A DNA stretch of 64,000 bases from an uncultured Vicinamibacterales bacterium (GCA_958295905.1 OY282382.1:5748367-5812366); one strand, 5' to 3'; shown: positions 34,551 to 44,125, numbered from the stretch's first letter. Program-made: numbers and translations. The notes: generated by a model not told the origin, from the sequence alone.

Positions 34551-36152
34551 GTGAAGCGAGGTCTACGAGCATTCGGGCGGCGGATGACGGCCGCCGTGGT
34601 GATGACCGGCCTCGGGGTCGCCGGCGCCGGCTTGGTCGCGGCCGGGCAGCCCGCGGCGGGACGGGACGCCGCCCTCGCCGAGGCGGTGCGGCGCGGCGAC
34701 CGGGAGGCGGTCGCCTACCTGATCGAGCAGGGCGCGGACATCGACGCGGCCCAGGACGACGGTACGACCGCCCTGCACTGGGCGGCGTATCTGAACGACG
34801 CGGAGACGAGCGCCGCCCTCATCCGGGCCGGGGCGCGGGCGGACGCCGCGAACCGCTACCGGGTGACCCCGCTGGCGCTGGCCGCGAAGAACGGCAACGC
34901 GGCGATCATCGAACAGTTGGTGGCGGCGGGGGTCGACCCGAACGACCCGCGGCAGGCGGTGAACGCAGGCGAGACCCCGCTGATGCACGCGGCGCGCTCC
35001 GGGCGGGTCGAGGCGGTGCGGGCGCTCGCGCAGGCCGGGGCCGACCTCGACGCGCAGGAGGGCTGGAACGGACAGTCGGCGCTCATGTGGTCGGCGGCCG
35101 AGGGACACGTCCCGGTCGTCGAGATTTTGATCGCCGCGGGCGCCGACGTCCACGCCCGCTCCAACACCGGCGCCACTCCCCTCCTGTTCGCGGCGCGCAA
35201 GGGCAGCCTCGGCGCGGTGCGCACCCTTCTCGCGGCCGGCGCCGACGTGAACGAGACGCGCCCCGACGGCGCCGCGCCCCTCCTCGCCGCCGTCGTCAAC
35301 GGGCACGAGGACCTCGTGGACCTGCTGCTCACGGCGGGCGCCGACCCGAACACCGAGGGCGGATCGACGCGGCTGACGGTGCCGGGCATGCGGGCCCGGC
35401 CGATGCCCCTCGAGATCCGGAAGCTCGGCTACAGCGAGCGCGAGTCCGAGGGCATCGTCCAGGGCAACATCTTCGGCCGGCCGCTGCAGGCGGCGGTGCA
35501 CGTCGCCAACTGGCACATCAGCGACCAGTTCATCTCGGTGAACATCGACCGGCTGCGGGTCCTCCGCGCCCTGCTCGCCCACGGCGCCGACGTCAACGGG
35601 CGCAATTCGATGGAGGAGCCGCGCTGGTCGGGCGCGCGGTACCGCCGGCACATGACCGGGGCCACCGCGTTCATGCTGGCCGCCAAGTCGGCCGACGTCG
35701 AGGTGCTGCGCCTGCTGCTCGAGCACGGCGCCGACCCGACCATCAACACCGAGGACGCCATCACGCCGCTGATGGCGGCGGCGGGCATCTCGTGGGCGTC
35801 GAACCAGGACCGCGCGAGCGAGGCGCAGGTGCTCGAGGCGGTCCGGCTGCTGGTGGAAGAGCTGGACCTCGACGTCAACGCGGTCAGCGACGTCGGCGAG
35901 ACCCCGATGCACGCGGCGGCGTACCGCGGCGCCAACAGCGTCGTGCAGTATCTGTTCGATCGGGGCGCGAAGCTCGACGTCGTGGCCCTCGACGGACGCA
36001 CCCCCCTGCGGGTCGCCGACGGGGTCGAGTACGGCAACTCGTTCGCCGCGCACCCCCACACCGCGGCGCTGCTGCGCGAGCTCGGCGCCCGGGAGATCGC
36101 GTGTCCGGCGCCCTGCGCGGCGGCCATCCCGGAGGAGGCGCTGAACCGATGA
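34551..36152 (+). CDS. Secreted ankyrin-repeat protein
   Basis: 533 aa from GTG 34551 with GAGAGGA about 6 nt upstream. A signal peptide (VKRGLRAFGRRMTAAVVMTG...AAG-Q) is followed by about ten ankyrin repeats (for example GTTALHWAAYLNDAETSAAL, GETPLMHAARSGRVEAVRAL, GATAFMLAAKSADVEVLRLL) spanning residues 45-520. A non-repeat insert of about 60 aa follows the sixth repeat (LTVPGMRARPMPLEIRKLGY), and a C-terminal Cys pair ends the protein (ACPAPCA). Probably a periplasmic protein-protein interaction scaffold. Its stop overlaps the ATG of the cytochrome-type gene (ATGA), a pairing I have seen repeatedly in Acidobacteriota. Confidence 0.9.
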   Translation: MKRGLRAFGRRMTAAVVMTGLGVAGAGLVAAGQPAAGRDAALAEAVRRGDREAVAYLIEQGADIDAAQDDGTTALHWAAYLNDAETSAALIRAGARADAANRYRVTPLALAAKNGNAAIIEQLVAAGVDPNDPRQAVNAGETPLMHAARSGRVEAVRALAQAGADLDAQEGWNGQSALMWSAAEGHVPVVEILIAAGADVHARSNTGATPLLFAARKGSLGAVRTLLAAGADVNETRPDGAAPLLAAVVNGHEDLVDLLLTAGADPNTEGGSTRLTVPGMRARPMPLEIRKLGYSERESEGIVQGNIFGRPLQAAVHVANWHISDQFISVNIDRLRVLRALLAHGADVNGRNSMEEPRWSGARYRRHMTGATAFMLAAKSADVEVLRLLLEHGADPTINTEDAITPLMAAAGISWASNQDRASEAQVLEAVRLLVEELDLDVNAVSDVGETPMHAAAYRGANSVVQYLFDRGAKLDVVALDGRTPLRVADGVEYGNSFAAHPHTAALLRELGAREIACPAPCAAAIPEEALNR

Positions 36153-38863
36153 CCAACTCTGCCTCGTCACGCCTTGCCGCCCGGGCGCCTTCCACCCGCT
36201 GGCGCCCGGGACTCTGCGCCGCAGAACGCCTGGAGGGTTGGTTGGACGCCAAGTGGAGCCGAAAGGCGACGATTGGCGGGCCGGCGGGCCGCCGCCCCGG
36301 CCGGCCGCGGCGCCCCGCGCGTTTCCTCCCCGGGCTGCTGGCGGCGGTCCTCGTCCCCGCCGCCGCCCTCGCGACGGCCGGCGCCGCAGCGGGACAAGGC
36401 GCAGAGACCGCGCCACCCGCATCCCTCTCGCCGGGCGGCGTCGCGGCAGCCGAACCAGGCGCAGAGACCGGACCGGCGCCCACCGCGCGCGCGCCGGCCG
36501 GGACCGCGGCGGCGGGACAGCGGGCCGACACCGGACCGGGGCACGCCGCGCGCGAGGCGAACCAGTCCGCGCCGCGCGCCGTCCTCCAGCGCTACTGCTT
36601 CGCCTGCCACAACGAGCGCGCCCGGACGGGCGGGCTCGCCCTCGACGTCCTGGACGTGACCCGGGCCGGCGAGCACCCGGAAGTGTGGGAGGCGGTGATC
36701 CGCAAGCTGCGGACCGGGGCGATGCCCCCGGCGGGACGGCCGCGGCCCGACCGGGCGACCTACGACGCGGTGGTGACGTGGCTCGAGACCGCGCTCGACC
36801 GCGCCGCCCTCGCGAACCCCGATCCCGGCCGCCCGACGCTGCACCGCCTGAACCGGACGGAGTACCGCAACGCCGTCCGCGACCTGCTGGCGGTGGACGT
36901 CGACCTGGCGCTGCTGCCCGCCGACAACGCCGCGTACGGCTTCGACAACAACGCCGACGCGCTCACCCTGTCGTCGGCCCTGACCGAGCGGTATCTGAGC
37001 GCGGCGGCGAGAATCGCCGAGACGGCCCTCGGCCGCCCGCGGGGAACCCCCGCCCCCGAGACCATCTTCGTGCCGACCGACCGCGACCAGGGCGTGCGGG
37101 TCAGCGACGACCTGCCGTTCGGCTCGCGCGGCGGCGCCGCGTTCCCCTACTACTTCCCCGCCGACGGCGAGTACGTCTTCCAACTGCGGCCGAAGGAGAG
37201 CGGCGTCGCCGGCGGGTTCGAGGGCGTCACCGCCGAGCCCCACGAGCTGCACGTGAGCATCGACGGCAACCGGGTCTGGACCGGCATCGTGCAGCGGCCG
37301 GAAGGCGCGCGCGGCGACGAGCGGAACCGGCTGATCCTCGAGCGCATGCGGCTCCGGGCGCCGGTGACCGCGGGCCCGCACCTCGTGCAGGTGTACTTCA
37401 CGGCGAAGACGTCGGCCTACGTCGAGGACCTGTTCGACCCCGATCTGCGCCGCGATCCGTACCGGGCCGCGAACGGCGAGCCGGTGGTGTCCAGCGTCAC
37501 GATCACCGGGCCGATGCCCGGGACCGCGTCGGCCGGCGACTCGCCGAGCCGCCGCAGGCTGCTCGTCTGCGCGCCGCCCCCCGGCGCGGCGGGGCCCGAG
37601 GAAGCGGCCTGCGCCCGCGGGATCGTCTCGGCCCTCGCCCGCCGCGCCTACCGGCGCCCGGTGACCGAGGCGGACCTCGAGATTCCACTGGGGCTGTACC
37701 GCAGGGGCGCGGCCCGGGGCGGGTTCGAGGCGGGCGTCGAACTGGCCGTGCGCGGCATCCTCGTGAGCCCGAACTTCCTGTTCCGGTTCGAGGACCAGCC
37801 CGCGTCGGCCGAGCCGGGGACGCCGTACCGCATCTCCGACCTCGAGCTCGCCTCGCGCCTCTCGTTCTTCCTCTGGAGCAGCATCCCCGACGACGAGCTG
37901 GTCGACCTCGCCGTCAACGAGAGGCTGCGCGACCCCGACGTGCTCCGGCGGCAGGCGCGGCGCATGCTGGAAGACCCGCGGTCGCGGGCCCTCGTCGACA
38001 ACTTCGCGGGCCAGTGGCTGCACATCCGCAACGTGTCGGGGTTCCAGCCGAGCCCCGAGCTCCTCTTCCACTTCGACGACAACCTCCGCCAGGCCTTCGA
38101 GCAGGAGACGAAGCTGTTCTTCGAAAGCATCGTCCGCGAGGACCGCAGCGTGCTCGATCTGCTCGACGCCGACTACACGTTCCTGAACGAACGCCTCGCC
38201 CGGCACTACGGCATCCCCGGCGTATACGGCGAGCGCTTCCGACGCGTGACCCTGCCCGCCGACAGCGTGCGCCGCGGGCTCCTCGGGCAGGGCTCGATCC
38301 TCACCGGCACGTCGCGGACCAACCGCACCTCGCCGGTCATCCGCGGCAAGTGGATCATGGAGAACATCCTGGGGACCCCGCCGCCGCCCCCGCCGCCGAA
38401 CGTGCCCGACCTCGTCGAGGAGCGCGATCCCCGCAAGGTGCTCCCGATGCGCGAGCAGATGGCCGCCCACCGCGCCAACCCCGTCTGCGCCGCGTGCCAC
38501 GCGCAAATGGACCAGCTCGGCTTCGCCCTCGAGAACTTCGACGCCATCGGCGAGTGGCGCGGCGTCTACGCGTCGGGCCTGCCCATCGACGCGTCGGCCG
38601 AGTTCCCCGACGGCACCACCTTCGACGGCCCCGCCGAGTTGCGCAAGCTGCTGCTGAGCCACGCCGACGACTTCCTGACGACGGCGATAGACCGGCTGCT
38701 GACCTACGCCCTCGGACGCGGGCTCGAAGCGACCGACATGCCCACCGTCCGGCGGATCAAGCGCGGCGCCGCGGCCGACGACCACCGCTTCGCCGCCCTC
38801 GTCCAGGGCGTCGTCGCGAGCGCCCCGTTCCGGATGCGCATGGCGCAGGATCGGGCGGACTGA
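36149..38863 (+). CDS. Cytochrome c-type DUF1587/DUF1592/DUF1588/DUF1585 protein
   Basis: 904 aa, translationally coupled to the ankyrin gene, with SD GGAGGAGG at 36131-36138. The N-terminus is unusually long and Ala/Pro/Gly-rich (about 135 aa with a membrane/signal segment LLAAVLVPAAALATAGA) before a cytochrome c domain with C-F-A-C-H. Family blocks follow: TLHRLNRTEYRNAVRDLLAV (DUF1587), FLFRFEDQ...ELASRLSFFLWSSIPDD (DUF1592), GLLGQGSILTGTSRTNRTSP (DUF1588), PVCAACHAQMDQLGFALENF and LLTYALGRGLE (DUF1585). These exported proteins accompany DUF1552 proteins, one of which follows at 39169. Function unproven. Confidence 0.9.
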   Translation: MTNSASSRLAARAPSTRWRPGLCAAERLEGWLDAKWSRKATIGGPAGRRPGRPRRPARFLPGLLAAVLVPAAALATAGAAAGQGAETAPPASLSPGGVAAAEPGAETGPAPTARAPAGTAAAGQRADTGPGHAAREANQSAPRAVLQRYCFACHNERARTGGLALDVLDVTRAGEHPEVWEAVIRKLRTGAMPPAGRPRPDRATYDAVVTWLETALDRAALANPDPGRPTLHRLNRTEYRNAVRDLLAVDVDLALLPADNAAYGFDNNADALTLSSALTERYLSAAARIAETALGRPRGTPAPETIFVPTDRDQGVRVSDDLPFGSRGGAAFPYYFPADGEYVFQLRPKESGVAGGFEGVTAEPHELHVSIDGNRVWTGIVQRPEGARGDERNRLILERMRLRAPVTAGPHLVQVYFTAKTSAYVEDLFDPDLRRDPYRAANGEPVVSSVTITGPMPGTASAGDSPSRRRLLVCAPPPGAAGPEEAACARGIVSALARRAYRRPVTEADLEIPLGLYRRGAARGGFEAGVELAVRGILVSPNFLFRFEDQPASAEPGTPYRISDLELASRLSFFLWSSIPDDELVDLAVNERLRDPDVLRRQARRMLEDPRSRALVDNFAGQWLHIRNVSGFQPSPELLFHFDDNLRQAFEQETKLFFESIVREDRSVLDLLDADYTFLNERLARHYGIPGVYGERFRRVTLPADSVRRGLLGQGSILTGTSRTNRTSPVIRGKWIMENILGTPPPPPPPNVPDLVEERDPRKVLPMREQMAAHRANPVCAACHAQMDQLGFALENFDAIGEWRGVYASGLPIDASAEFPDGTTFDGPAELRKLLLSHADDFLTTAIDRLLTYALGRGLEATDMPTVRRIKRGAAADDHRFAALVQGVVASAPFRMRMAQDRAD

Positions 38864-38889
38864 CCTTCAGAGCGATCAAGCCCGACTCT

Positions 38890-39004
38890 CCCCTCTGCCG
38901 ACCGGCCGGCACCGCGTGAGACCCACGATGCCGCACGTCCGGCGCCCCAGGACCCGCCACGATTCTGCCTGCGCACGGCGGTGGCGGAGCGTGGGATTGT
39001 CCTG
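38890..39004 (+). repeat. Dispersed 172-bp repeat, copy C (left-truncated)
   Basis: The right part only: TGCCGACCGGCCGGCACCGC through GTGAGACCCACGATGCCGCA to GCGTGGGATTGTCCTG. It fills much of the 38864-39168 interval and stops 8 bp before a strong promoter. Confidence 0.6.
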
Positions 39005-39012
39005 CGGCGGCG

Positions 39013-39041
39013 CTGACATGCACGCCGTTTTCCTCTATAAT
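39013..39041 (+). promoter_or_regulatory. Sigma-70-type promoter of the DUF1552 gene
   Basis: CTGACA (39013-39018), 17-bp spacer, TATAAT (39036-39041). The -10 is perfect and the surrounding TTTTCCTCTATAATC is markedly AT-richer than its context. The start codon is 128 bp downstream. Confidence 0.65.
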
Positions 39042-39168
39042 CCGGCTTTCTGGCAGACTTCCGCTCGAGGGGATGGTGGGCCAGAACAGGGTTCTGCACG
39101 ACGAAGGGCGTAACGGCCGACGCCGAAACCTGCCGGACGGGTCGAGTGCGGACGATGGGAGCTGTGCG

Positions 39169-40500
39169 ATGGTGATCACGAAGCTGGCGCTGCCGAGACG
39201 GACGTTCCTGCGCGGCATGGGGGCCACCCTGGCGCTGCCGCTCCTCGACGCGATGGCGCCGGCGCTGTCGGCGAGGGGGCCGAGCACGCCGCGGTTCGCG
39301 GCGGTCTACGTCGGCAACGGCATGAACATGTGGGACTGGACCCCGCCCACCAAGGGCGCGGGGTTCGAGCTCTCCCCCATCCTGCAGCCGATGGAGCGGT
39401 TCCGCGACCGCGCGCTCGTGCTGAGCGGGCTCGACAACTACCCCGCGACCGACCAGGGCGACACCGGCGGCCAGCATCCCCGCGCCGCCCCCGCGTTCAT
39501 GAGCTCGGTGCACCCGAAGCAGACCGAGGGCGCCGACGTGGAGGCGGGCACGACCGTCGACCAGATGATCGCCGAGCTGATCTGCCGCGACTCGAAGCTG
39601 CCGTCCCTCGAAGTGTCCGTCGACCGCAACGATGTCGTCGGCGCCTGCGACCACGGCTACGCGTGCGCGTACATGAACTCGATGTCGTGGAAGACGCCGA
39701 CCCGGCCGCTGCCGGCGGAGACCAACCCCCGGTTCGTGTTCGAGCGGCTCTTCGGCACCGGCGACACCCCCGAAGAGCGTCAGGCCCGCGTCGAGGAGGA
39801 CCGCAGCATCCTCGACGGCCTGACCCGCGAGATCGCGGCGCTGTCGAGCCGGCTGGGCGGCCACGACCGCACCAAGCTCGGCGAGTACCTCGACTCGATC
39901 CGCGACGTCGAGCAGCGCATCGCGCGGGCCGAGTCGACCAACAGCGACTTCGCGGTGCCGGAGCGCCCCGTCGGCGTGCCCGAGACGTTCCGCGAGTACG
40001 CCGAGTTGATGTTCGACCTGCAGGTGCTCGCGTTTCAGGCCGACGTCACCCGCGTGACGTCCTTCATGATGGCCCGCGAGAACATCAACCGGTCGTACAA
40101 CGAGATCGGGCTGCCCGAGGCGCATCATTCGATGTCGCACCACGGCAACAACCCCGAGAAGATGCAGGACTTCACCAAGCTGAACACGTACCATGTGGAC
40201 ACCTTGGCGTACTACCTCGACCGCCTGCAGTCGGTTCCCGACGGCGACGGCACGCTGCTCGACGGCACCGTGGTCCTCTACGGCAGCGGCATGAGCGACG
40301 GCAACATCCACAACAACTACAACGTGCCGGTGGTCGTCGTCGGCGGGCCCGAGCGCGGGCTCCGGGGCAACCGCCACCTCGTCTATCCGAAGGGCACCCC
40401 GCTGGCGAACCTGTCCCTCAGCCTGATGGCCAAGTTCGGCGTGCGCGTGGAGAAGTTCGGCGACAGCACCGGGCATCTGCCGCTGCTCTCCGGCGTATAG
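39169..40500 (+). CDS. DUF1552 Tat-exported protein
   Basis: 443 aa from ATG 39169. Twin-arginine signal LPRRTFLRGMGATLALPLLD, then DUF1552 blocks: AVYVGNGMNMWDWTPPTKG, LVLSGLDNYPA, TTVDQMIAELI, SMSWKTPTRPLPAETNPRFV, LGEYLDSIRDVEQRI, MFDLQVLAFQADVTRVTSFM, LPEAHHSMSHHGNNPEKM and VVLYGSGMSDGNIHNNYNVP. The family is a sulfatase-like-fold relative of DUF1501 and is typically encoded right after DUF1592-type proteins, as here. An upstream in-frame extension to 39073 has no SD and no signal-peptide logic. Confidence 0.9.
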   Translation: MVITKLALPRRTFLRGMGATLALPLLDAMAPALSARGPSTPRFAAVYVGNGMNMWDWTPPTKGAGFELSPILQPMERFRDRALVLSGLDNYPATDQGDTGGQHPRAAPAFMSSVHPKQTEGADVEAGTTVDQMIAELICRDSKLPSLEVSVDRNDVVGACDHGYACAYMNSMSWKTPTRPLPAETNPRFVFERLFGTGDTPEERQARVEEDRSILDGLTREIAALSSRLGGHDRTKLGEYLDSIRDVEQRIARAESTNSDFAVPERPVGVPETFREYAELMFDLQVLAFQADVTRVTSFMMARENINRSYNEIGLPEAHHSMSHHGNNPEKMQDFTKLNTYHVDTLAYYLDRLQSVPDGDGTLLDGTVVLYGSGMSDGNIHNNYNVPVVVVGGPERGLRGNRHLVYPKGTPLANLSLSLMAKFGVRVEKFGDSTGHLPLLSGV

Positions 40501-40652
40501 CGGCGCGTGGTGAACCCCGCGTAGCGCCCAAAGGCGAGGGCGCCGGCGGGCTGAAGCGCCCCCGCGGGCAAAGAACGCCCGTGCCTGACAAAGGCGCGGG
40601 GACGGCGCCGGAGAAACGGTCGGCGCCGGCCGGACGCGAAGGGGGGAGAACC

Positions 40653-41126
40653 GTGAAGACAGTCATCGCCGCGATCGGCATGTCGGTTGCGTTCGGCGCG
40701 GCGCCCGCCGCGGGGCAGGCGCAGTGGGACGCGCGCGAAATTCAGGGCGGCGTGGAGTTTCAACTTCGCAACGACGACGGCGCCGCGATCTTCCTTGCGT
40801 GCGTCGTGCGGGGCGTCGCCGTGGGGTTCGCGTTCGCCCGGCCGATGGAGCGGACGGAGCGGGCCACCGTGCGCGGCTTTCCCGGCGCGCGGGAGAACAT
40901 CGCGGTCGCGCCCGTCAATGACCATATCGTCCAGATTGTCGGCGCCCGCGGGGTCGACTTCGCGCTGGGGGTGTTGCGCACCGCCGCGAACCTCTCCGTA
41001 CTCGCTTCCGGTCAGCGGGCATACTTCAAGATCTTCGGCAGCGACGCGATCGTCAGCCAGTGCCAGGAGCGGCAGGAGGATCCGACCGGGAATCCGAACC
41101 TGTCGATGGCCGGCTACCGCCAGTGA
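40653..41126 (+). CDS. Small secreted hypothetical protein
   Basis: 157 aa from GTG 40653 with SD GGGGGGAG 5 nt upstream. A signal peptide (MKTVIAAIGMSVAFGAAPAA-GQA) precedes a compact beta-rich domain (VEFQLRNDDGAAIFLACVVR, ERATVRGFPGAR, VDFALGVLRTAANLSVLASG, YFKIFGSDAIVSQCQE) with two Cys that could form a disulfide. I recognise no family. It lies 152 bp after the DUF1552 gene on the same strand. Confidence 0.65.
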   Translation: MKTVIAAIGMSVAFGAAPAAGQAQWDAREIQGGVEFQLRNDDGAAIFLACVVRGVAVGFAFARPMERTERATVRGFPGARENIAVAPVNDHIVQIVGARGVDFALGVLRTAANLSVLASGQRAYFKIFGSDAIVSQCQERQEDPTGNPNLSMAGYRQ

Positions 41127-41210
41127 CGCAACCTTCTTTCGAAGCGTGACGTCGGCGGCGCCGACAGCGGGACCGCTCTTGCCCGCTCGTTCGCCGGCCG
41201 CAGGCGGCGG

Positions 41211-43766
41211 CTATGCCTTCATCCGGCGGTTCCCGGGATCGAAGAGGGCGGGGCCGGCGGCTACCGTCACGGGGAAGGTCTCGTTCATGTACAGCACCTG
41301 CAGACGGACGCCGGGCGCCGCGTGCTCGACCGGCAGGTAGGCGAGCAAGAGGTACTTGCCGACGGACGGCCCCATGCCGGCGGAGGTGACGCGCGACTCG
41401 CGGCCGCGGGCGTCCACGATTCGCGCGCCGTCGCGCGTCAGGATCGGTTCGTTGCCCCCGGTGGGAAAGCGGGGCGTCCCGGACGCGTCGGTGTGGCTGT
41501 CCATGGTCAGCGTGCGCAGCTTCGCGGCCGGCGCCCCGGCGCGCGCCTCCAGGTAGGCCCGCTTGCCGATGAAGTCGGCGTCCTTCACCCCGGCCCGCGC
41601 CAGGCCCGCCTCGACCGGCGAGTACTCCGAGCCGAGGTCCGCCCCCATGAGCGCGTAGCCCTTCTCCAGCCGGCCCGTGGTGCCGTAGACGCCGATGCCC
41701 ACCGGCCGGGCGTCGAGGTCGCGGCCCGCCCCGCGGATCGCGTCCCACAGGCGCGCGCCGTACGGCATGTCCGTGTAGATCTCCCAGCCGCTCTCGCCCA
41801 CGTAAGAGATGCGCAGCATCGTCGCCGGAACCCCGTCGACGATCGCCTCCTGCACCGTCCCGTACGGGAACGCCTCCTGCGAGAGCGGGACGTCCGCGAT
41901 GGTCGAGAGCAGCGCGCGGGCATCGGGCCCCCACACGCCGATTGTGCACAGCGCGGACGACCGGTTCTCGAACTGCACGGAGCCGTCGGCGGGCAGATGG
42001 CGGCGGAACCAGACCTCGTCGCGCGCCCCGTCGAACGCGCCGGTCACGATGCGGAACCGATCGCCCGCGAGCCGCTGAATGGTGAGGTCGGCGCGGATGC
42101 CGCCGTCCGGCGTGAGCAGCGGCGTGTAGACGGCGCGGCCGACGGGAACGTCGCAGCGGTTGACGGCCAGTCGTTCGAGGTAGGGCACGGCGCCGGGTCC
42201 GGACACGTCGAAGATCTGGAACGCGCTCAGATCGACGATGCCCACCTTGTCCCGCAGGTGGAGATGCTCCGCGTTGATGATCGGCGACCACCAGCGGCGA
42301 TCCCACTCGTGGGGGCGGTCCGCGACCGCGTAGCGCGCGGGCAGATCCGCGTTCGACGCGTACCACTGGGGGCGTTCCCAGCCGCGCGCCTCGTGGAACT
42401 CGGCGCCGAGGGCGGCGGTCCGGTCGTGGAACGGCGCCCGGTTCATGCCGCGCCCGGACGCCCACTGCTCGCGCGGATGCACGATGCCGTAGGTCTTGTT
42501 GAAATGCTCGCGGCAGCGCCGGCGGATGTGCCGCCCGGTCCGCTCGTGGGGATAGAAGCGCGTGACGTCCGATCCGTGGGGATCGCACAGGCGCGGGTGG
42601 CCGTGCGTGATCCACTCCGCGATGAGCCGCGCCGTACCCGGGCCCTCCTTGACCCAGACCGCCGCCGCCGACCAGAGCTTCTCCACCTCGGCCGTCTCGC
42701 CCAGCACCTGCTGCGCGTCGGGGGTCAGCGACAGCAGGCCGTTCACCGTGTACTGCATCTCGGAGCCGGCGAGCAGCCCGCCCATGATCTCGCGGGCGCG
42801 TTCGAGCTGGGGCGCGAAGTCGTCGGCGGTGAACGGCAGCTCGGTGGGGGAACGCTCCGCCGCCGCCGGCGAAGGAATGTCGTCGGGACGCACCAGGATG
42901 GGGCGGTGGGCGTAGGAGCCGACCTCCATCGCCTCGTGACTCTGCCGTTCGTACATGAACGTGTCCATGTCGCGCACGATGGGATAGCTGATCTCGTTGC
43001 CCGTCCTGCGCAGGAGGTCTATGGGGCCCAGGTCGACCATCTGGTGCACCGCCGGGGTGAGGGGAATCGTGGCACCGGCCATGGCGGCAAGGCGCGGGCT
43101 CCAGACGCCGCATGCGATCACCACCTGCTCGACCGCGATCGCGCCGCGCGCGGTCACCACGGCGCGGATGCGCGGGCGCCCGAACGGCGGGCGGGACACC
43201 TCCAGCCCGGTGACCTCGGTATCGTCCAGCACCGTGAGGACCCCCATCGCCTGCGCCCGTCCGCGCATGATCGTGCCCGCCCGGACCGAGTCGACCACCG
43301 ACGCGCTCGGCGTGTAGAAGCCGCCCCGGATGACGTCTCCGTTCACGAAGGGCGCCTTGGCGACCACCTCGGCCGGCGACAGCAGCTCGGCCTCGATGCC
43401 CCAGGTCCGCGCCGAGGTCATGCGCCGGCGAAGCTCCTCCATGCGGGCCTCGGTGCGCGCCACCTCGATACCGCCGCACGTGGTGTTGACGCCCAGCGCC
43501 GCGTACTGCCGCTGGCTCTCCAGGGTCAGCATCGCGATCTCGCGGTTGTGGTCGGTCGGGAAGATGAAGTTCGACGCATGGCCGGTGGAGCCGCCCGGAT
43601 TGGGAAGCGGCCCCTGGTCGATCAGCACCAGGTCTTTCCACCCCAGGTCCGCCAGATGCCCGACGAGGCAATTCCCGACGATGCCGGCGCCGATCACGGC
43701 GATCGTCGCCCGCGCCGGCGGCGCCGGCGGCGCGCTCCGGGGGCTGCTGCTGGTGGATCGCTGCAT
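41211..43766 (-). CDS. FAD-dependent dimethylglycine/sarcosine dehydrogenase-like protein
   Basis: 851 aa from ATG 43766 with GGGAGA about 7 nt upstream. N-terminal DAO-type FAD domain: IGAGIVG (25-31), ID50, and GGSTGHASN with H63 at the position of the flavin-linked His in the DMGDH/SARDH family. The DAO substrate domain extends to about 420. Then comes a GcvT-type tetrahydrofolate-binding aminomethyltransferase module (GIVDLSAFQIFDVSGPGA, YTPLLTPDGGIRADLTIQRL, ISYVGESGWEIYTDM, GYALMGADLGSEYSP, FIGKRAYLEARA) and a C-terminal GcvT barrel. The family oxidatively demethylates N-methyl glycines and passes the methyl group to folate. It is divergent from the DmdA-like gene. Confidence 0.85.
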   Translation of the reverse strand: MQRSTSSSPRSAPPAPPARATIAVIGAGIVGNCLVGHLADLGWKDLVLIDQGPLPNPGGSTGHASNFIFPTDHNREIAMLTLESQRQYAALGVNTTCGGIEVARTEARMEELRRRMTSARTWGIEAELLSPAEVVAKAPFVNGDVIRGGFYTPSASVVDSVRAGTIMRGRAQAMGVLTVLDDTEVTGLEVSRPPFGRPRIRAVVTARGAIAVEQVVIACGVWSPRLAAMAGATIPLTPAVHQMVDLGPIDLLRRTGNEISYPIVRDMDTFMYERQSHEAMEVGSYAHRPILVRPDDIPSPAAAERSPTELPFTADDFAPQLERAREIMGGLLAGSEMQYTVNGLLSLTPDAQQVLGETAEVEKLWSAAAVWVKEGPGTARLIAEWITHGHPRLCDPHGSDVTRFYPHERTGRHIRRRCREHFNKTYGIVHPREQWASGRGMNRAPFHDRTAALGAEFHEARGWERPQWYASNADLPARYAVADRPHEWDRRWWSPIINAEHLHLRDKVGIVDLSAFQIFDVSGPGAVPYLERLAVNRCDVPVGRAVYTPLLTPDGGIRADLTIQRLAGDRFRIVTGAFDGARDEVWFRRHLPADGSVQFENRSSALCTIGVWGPDARALLSTIADVPLSQEAFPYGTVQEAIVDGVPATMLRISYVGESGWEIYTDMPYGARLWDAIRGAGRDLDARPVGIGVYGTTGRLEKGYALMGADLGSEYSPVEAGLARAGVKDADFIGKRAYLEARAGAPAAKLRTLTMDSHTDASGTPRFPTGGNEPILTRDGARIVDARGRESRVTSAGMGPSVGKYLLLAYLPVEHAAPGVRLQVLYMNETFPVTVAAGPALFDPGNRRMKA

Positions 43767-43797
43767 CGTCGATCTCCCGGTTGCTCGTGACCAGGAG

Positions 43798-43820
43798 TCT
43801 GCGCCGTAGAACGGCGCGGA
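43798..43820 (-). repeat. 23-bp GC hairpin upstream of the flavoprotein start, copy 2
   Basis: Identical to 7380-7402 and in the same relation to a gene: 31 nt before the minus-strand start codon at 43766. A related shorter word (TCTGCGCCGCAGAACG) occurs near 36205. Confidence 0.7.
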
Positions 43821-43904
43821 CTCCCGGCGGGTTGGTTTGGGCAGCAATCGGAGCCGCAGGCGACGATTTCCGGGCTGGAGTCTGCGCCGCAGGAGAAATC
43901 AGCC

Positions 43905-44076
43905 CAGGAGCATCCCACGCCGACTGCGCGTGACGGTTCGCCCCCGATTCGAGGGGTCGCCACCGTCTTGCCGACCGGCCGGCGCCGCGTGAGACCCACG
44001 ATCCGCACGTCCGGAGCCCCAGGACCCGCCACGACGCCGCCTGCGCACGGCGGTGGCGGAGCGTGGGATGGTCCTG
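43905..44076 (+). repeat. Dispersed 172-bp repeat with 17-bp TIRs, copy D
   Basis: Begins CAGGAGCATCCCACGC and ends GCGTGGGATGGTCCTG. The interior matches copy A on the opposite strand throughout (GATTCGAGGGGTCGCCACCG, GCCGGCGCCGCGTGAGACCC). It sits between the two divergent osmolyte genes. Confidence 0.75.
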
Positions 44077-44091
44077 GAAATCAACCCCCGC

Positions 44092-44125
44092 ATATAGTAG
44101 GGTCTAAGGTCTACGACTACTATAT
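44092..44125. promoter_or_regulatory. AT-rich hairpin/operator-like site in the divergent osmolyte promoter region
   Basis: ATATAGTAG (44092-44100) and its perfect complement CTACTATAT (44117-44125) with a 16-nt loop. Three copies of GGTCTA(A/C) lie in and beside it (44101, 44108, 44131). It is the only low-GC patch between the flavoprotein and DmdA-like genes, so it is a plausible regulator-binding or promoter site. Confidence 0.45.
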
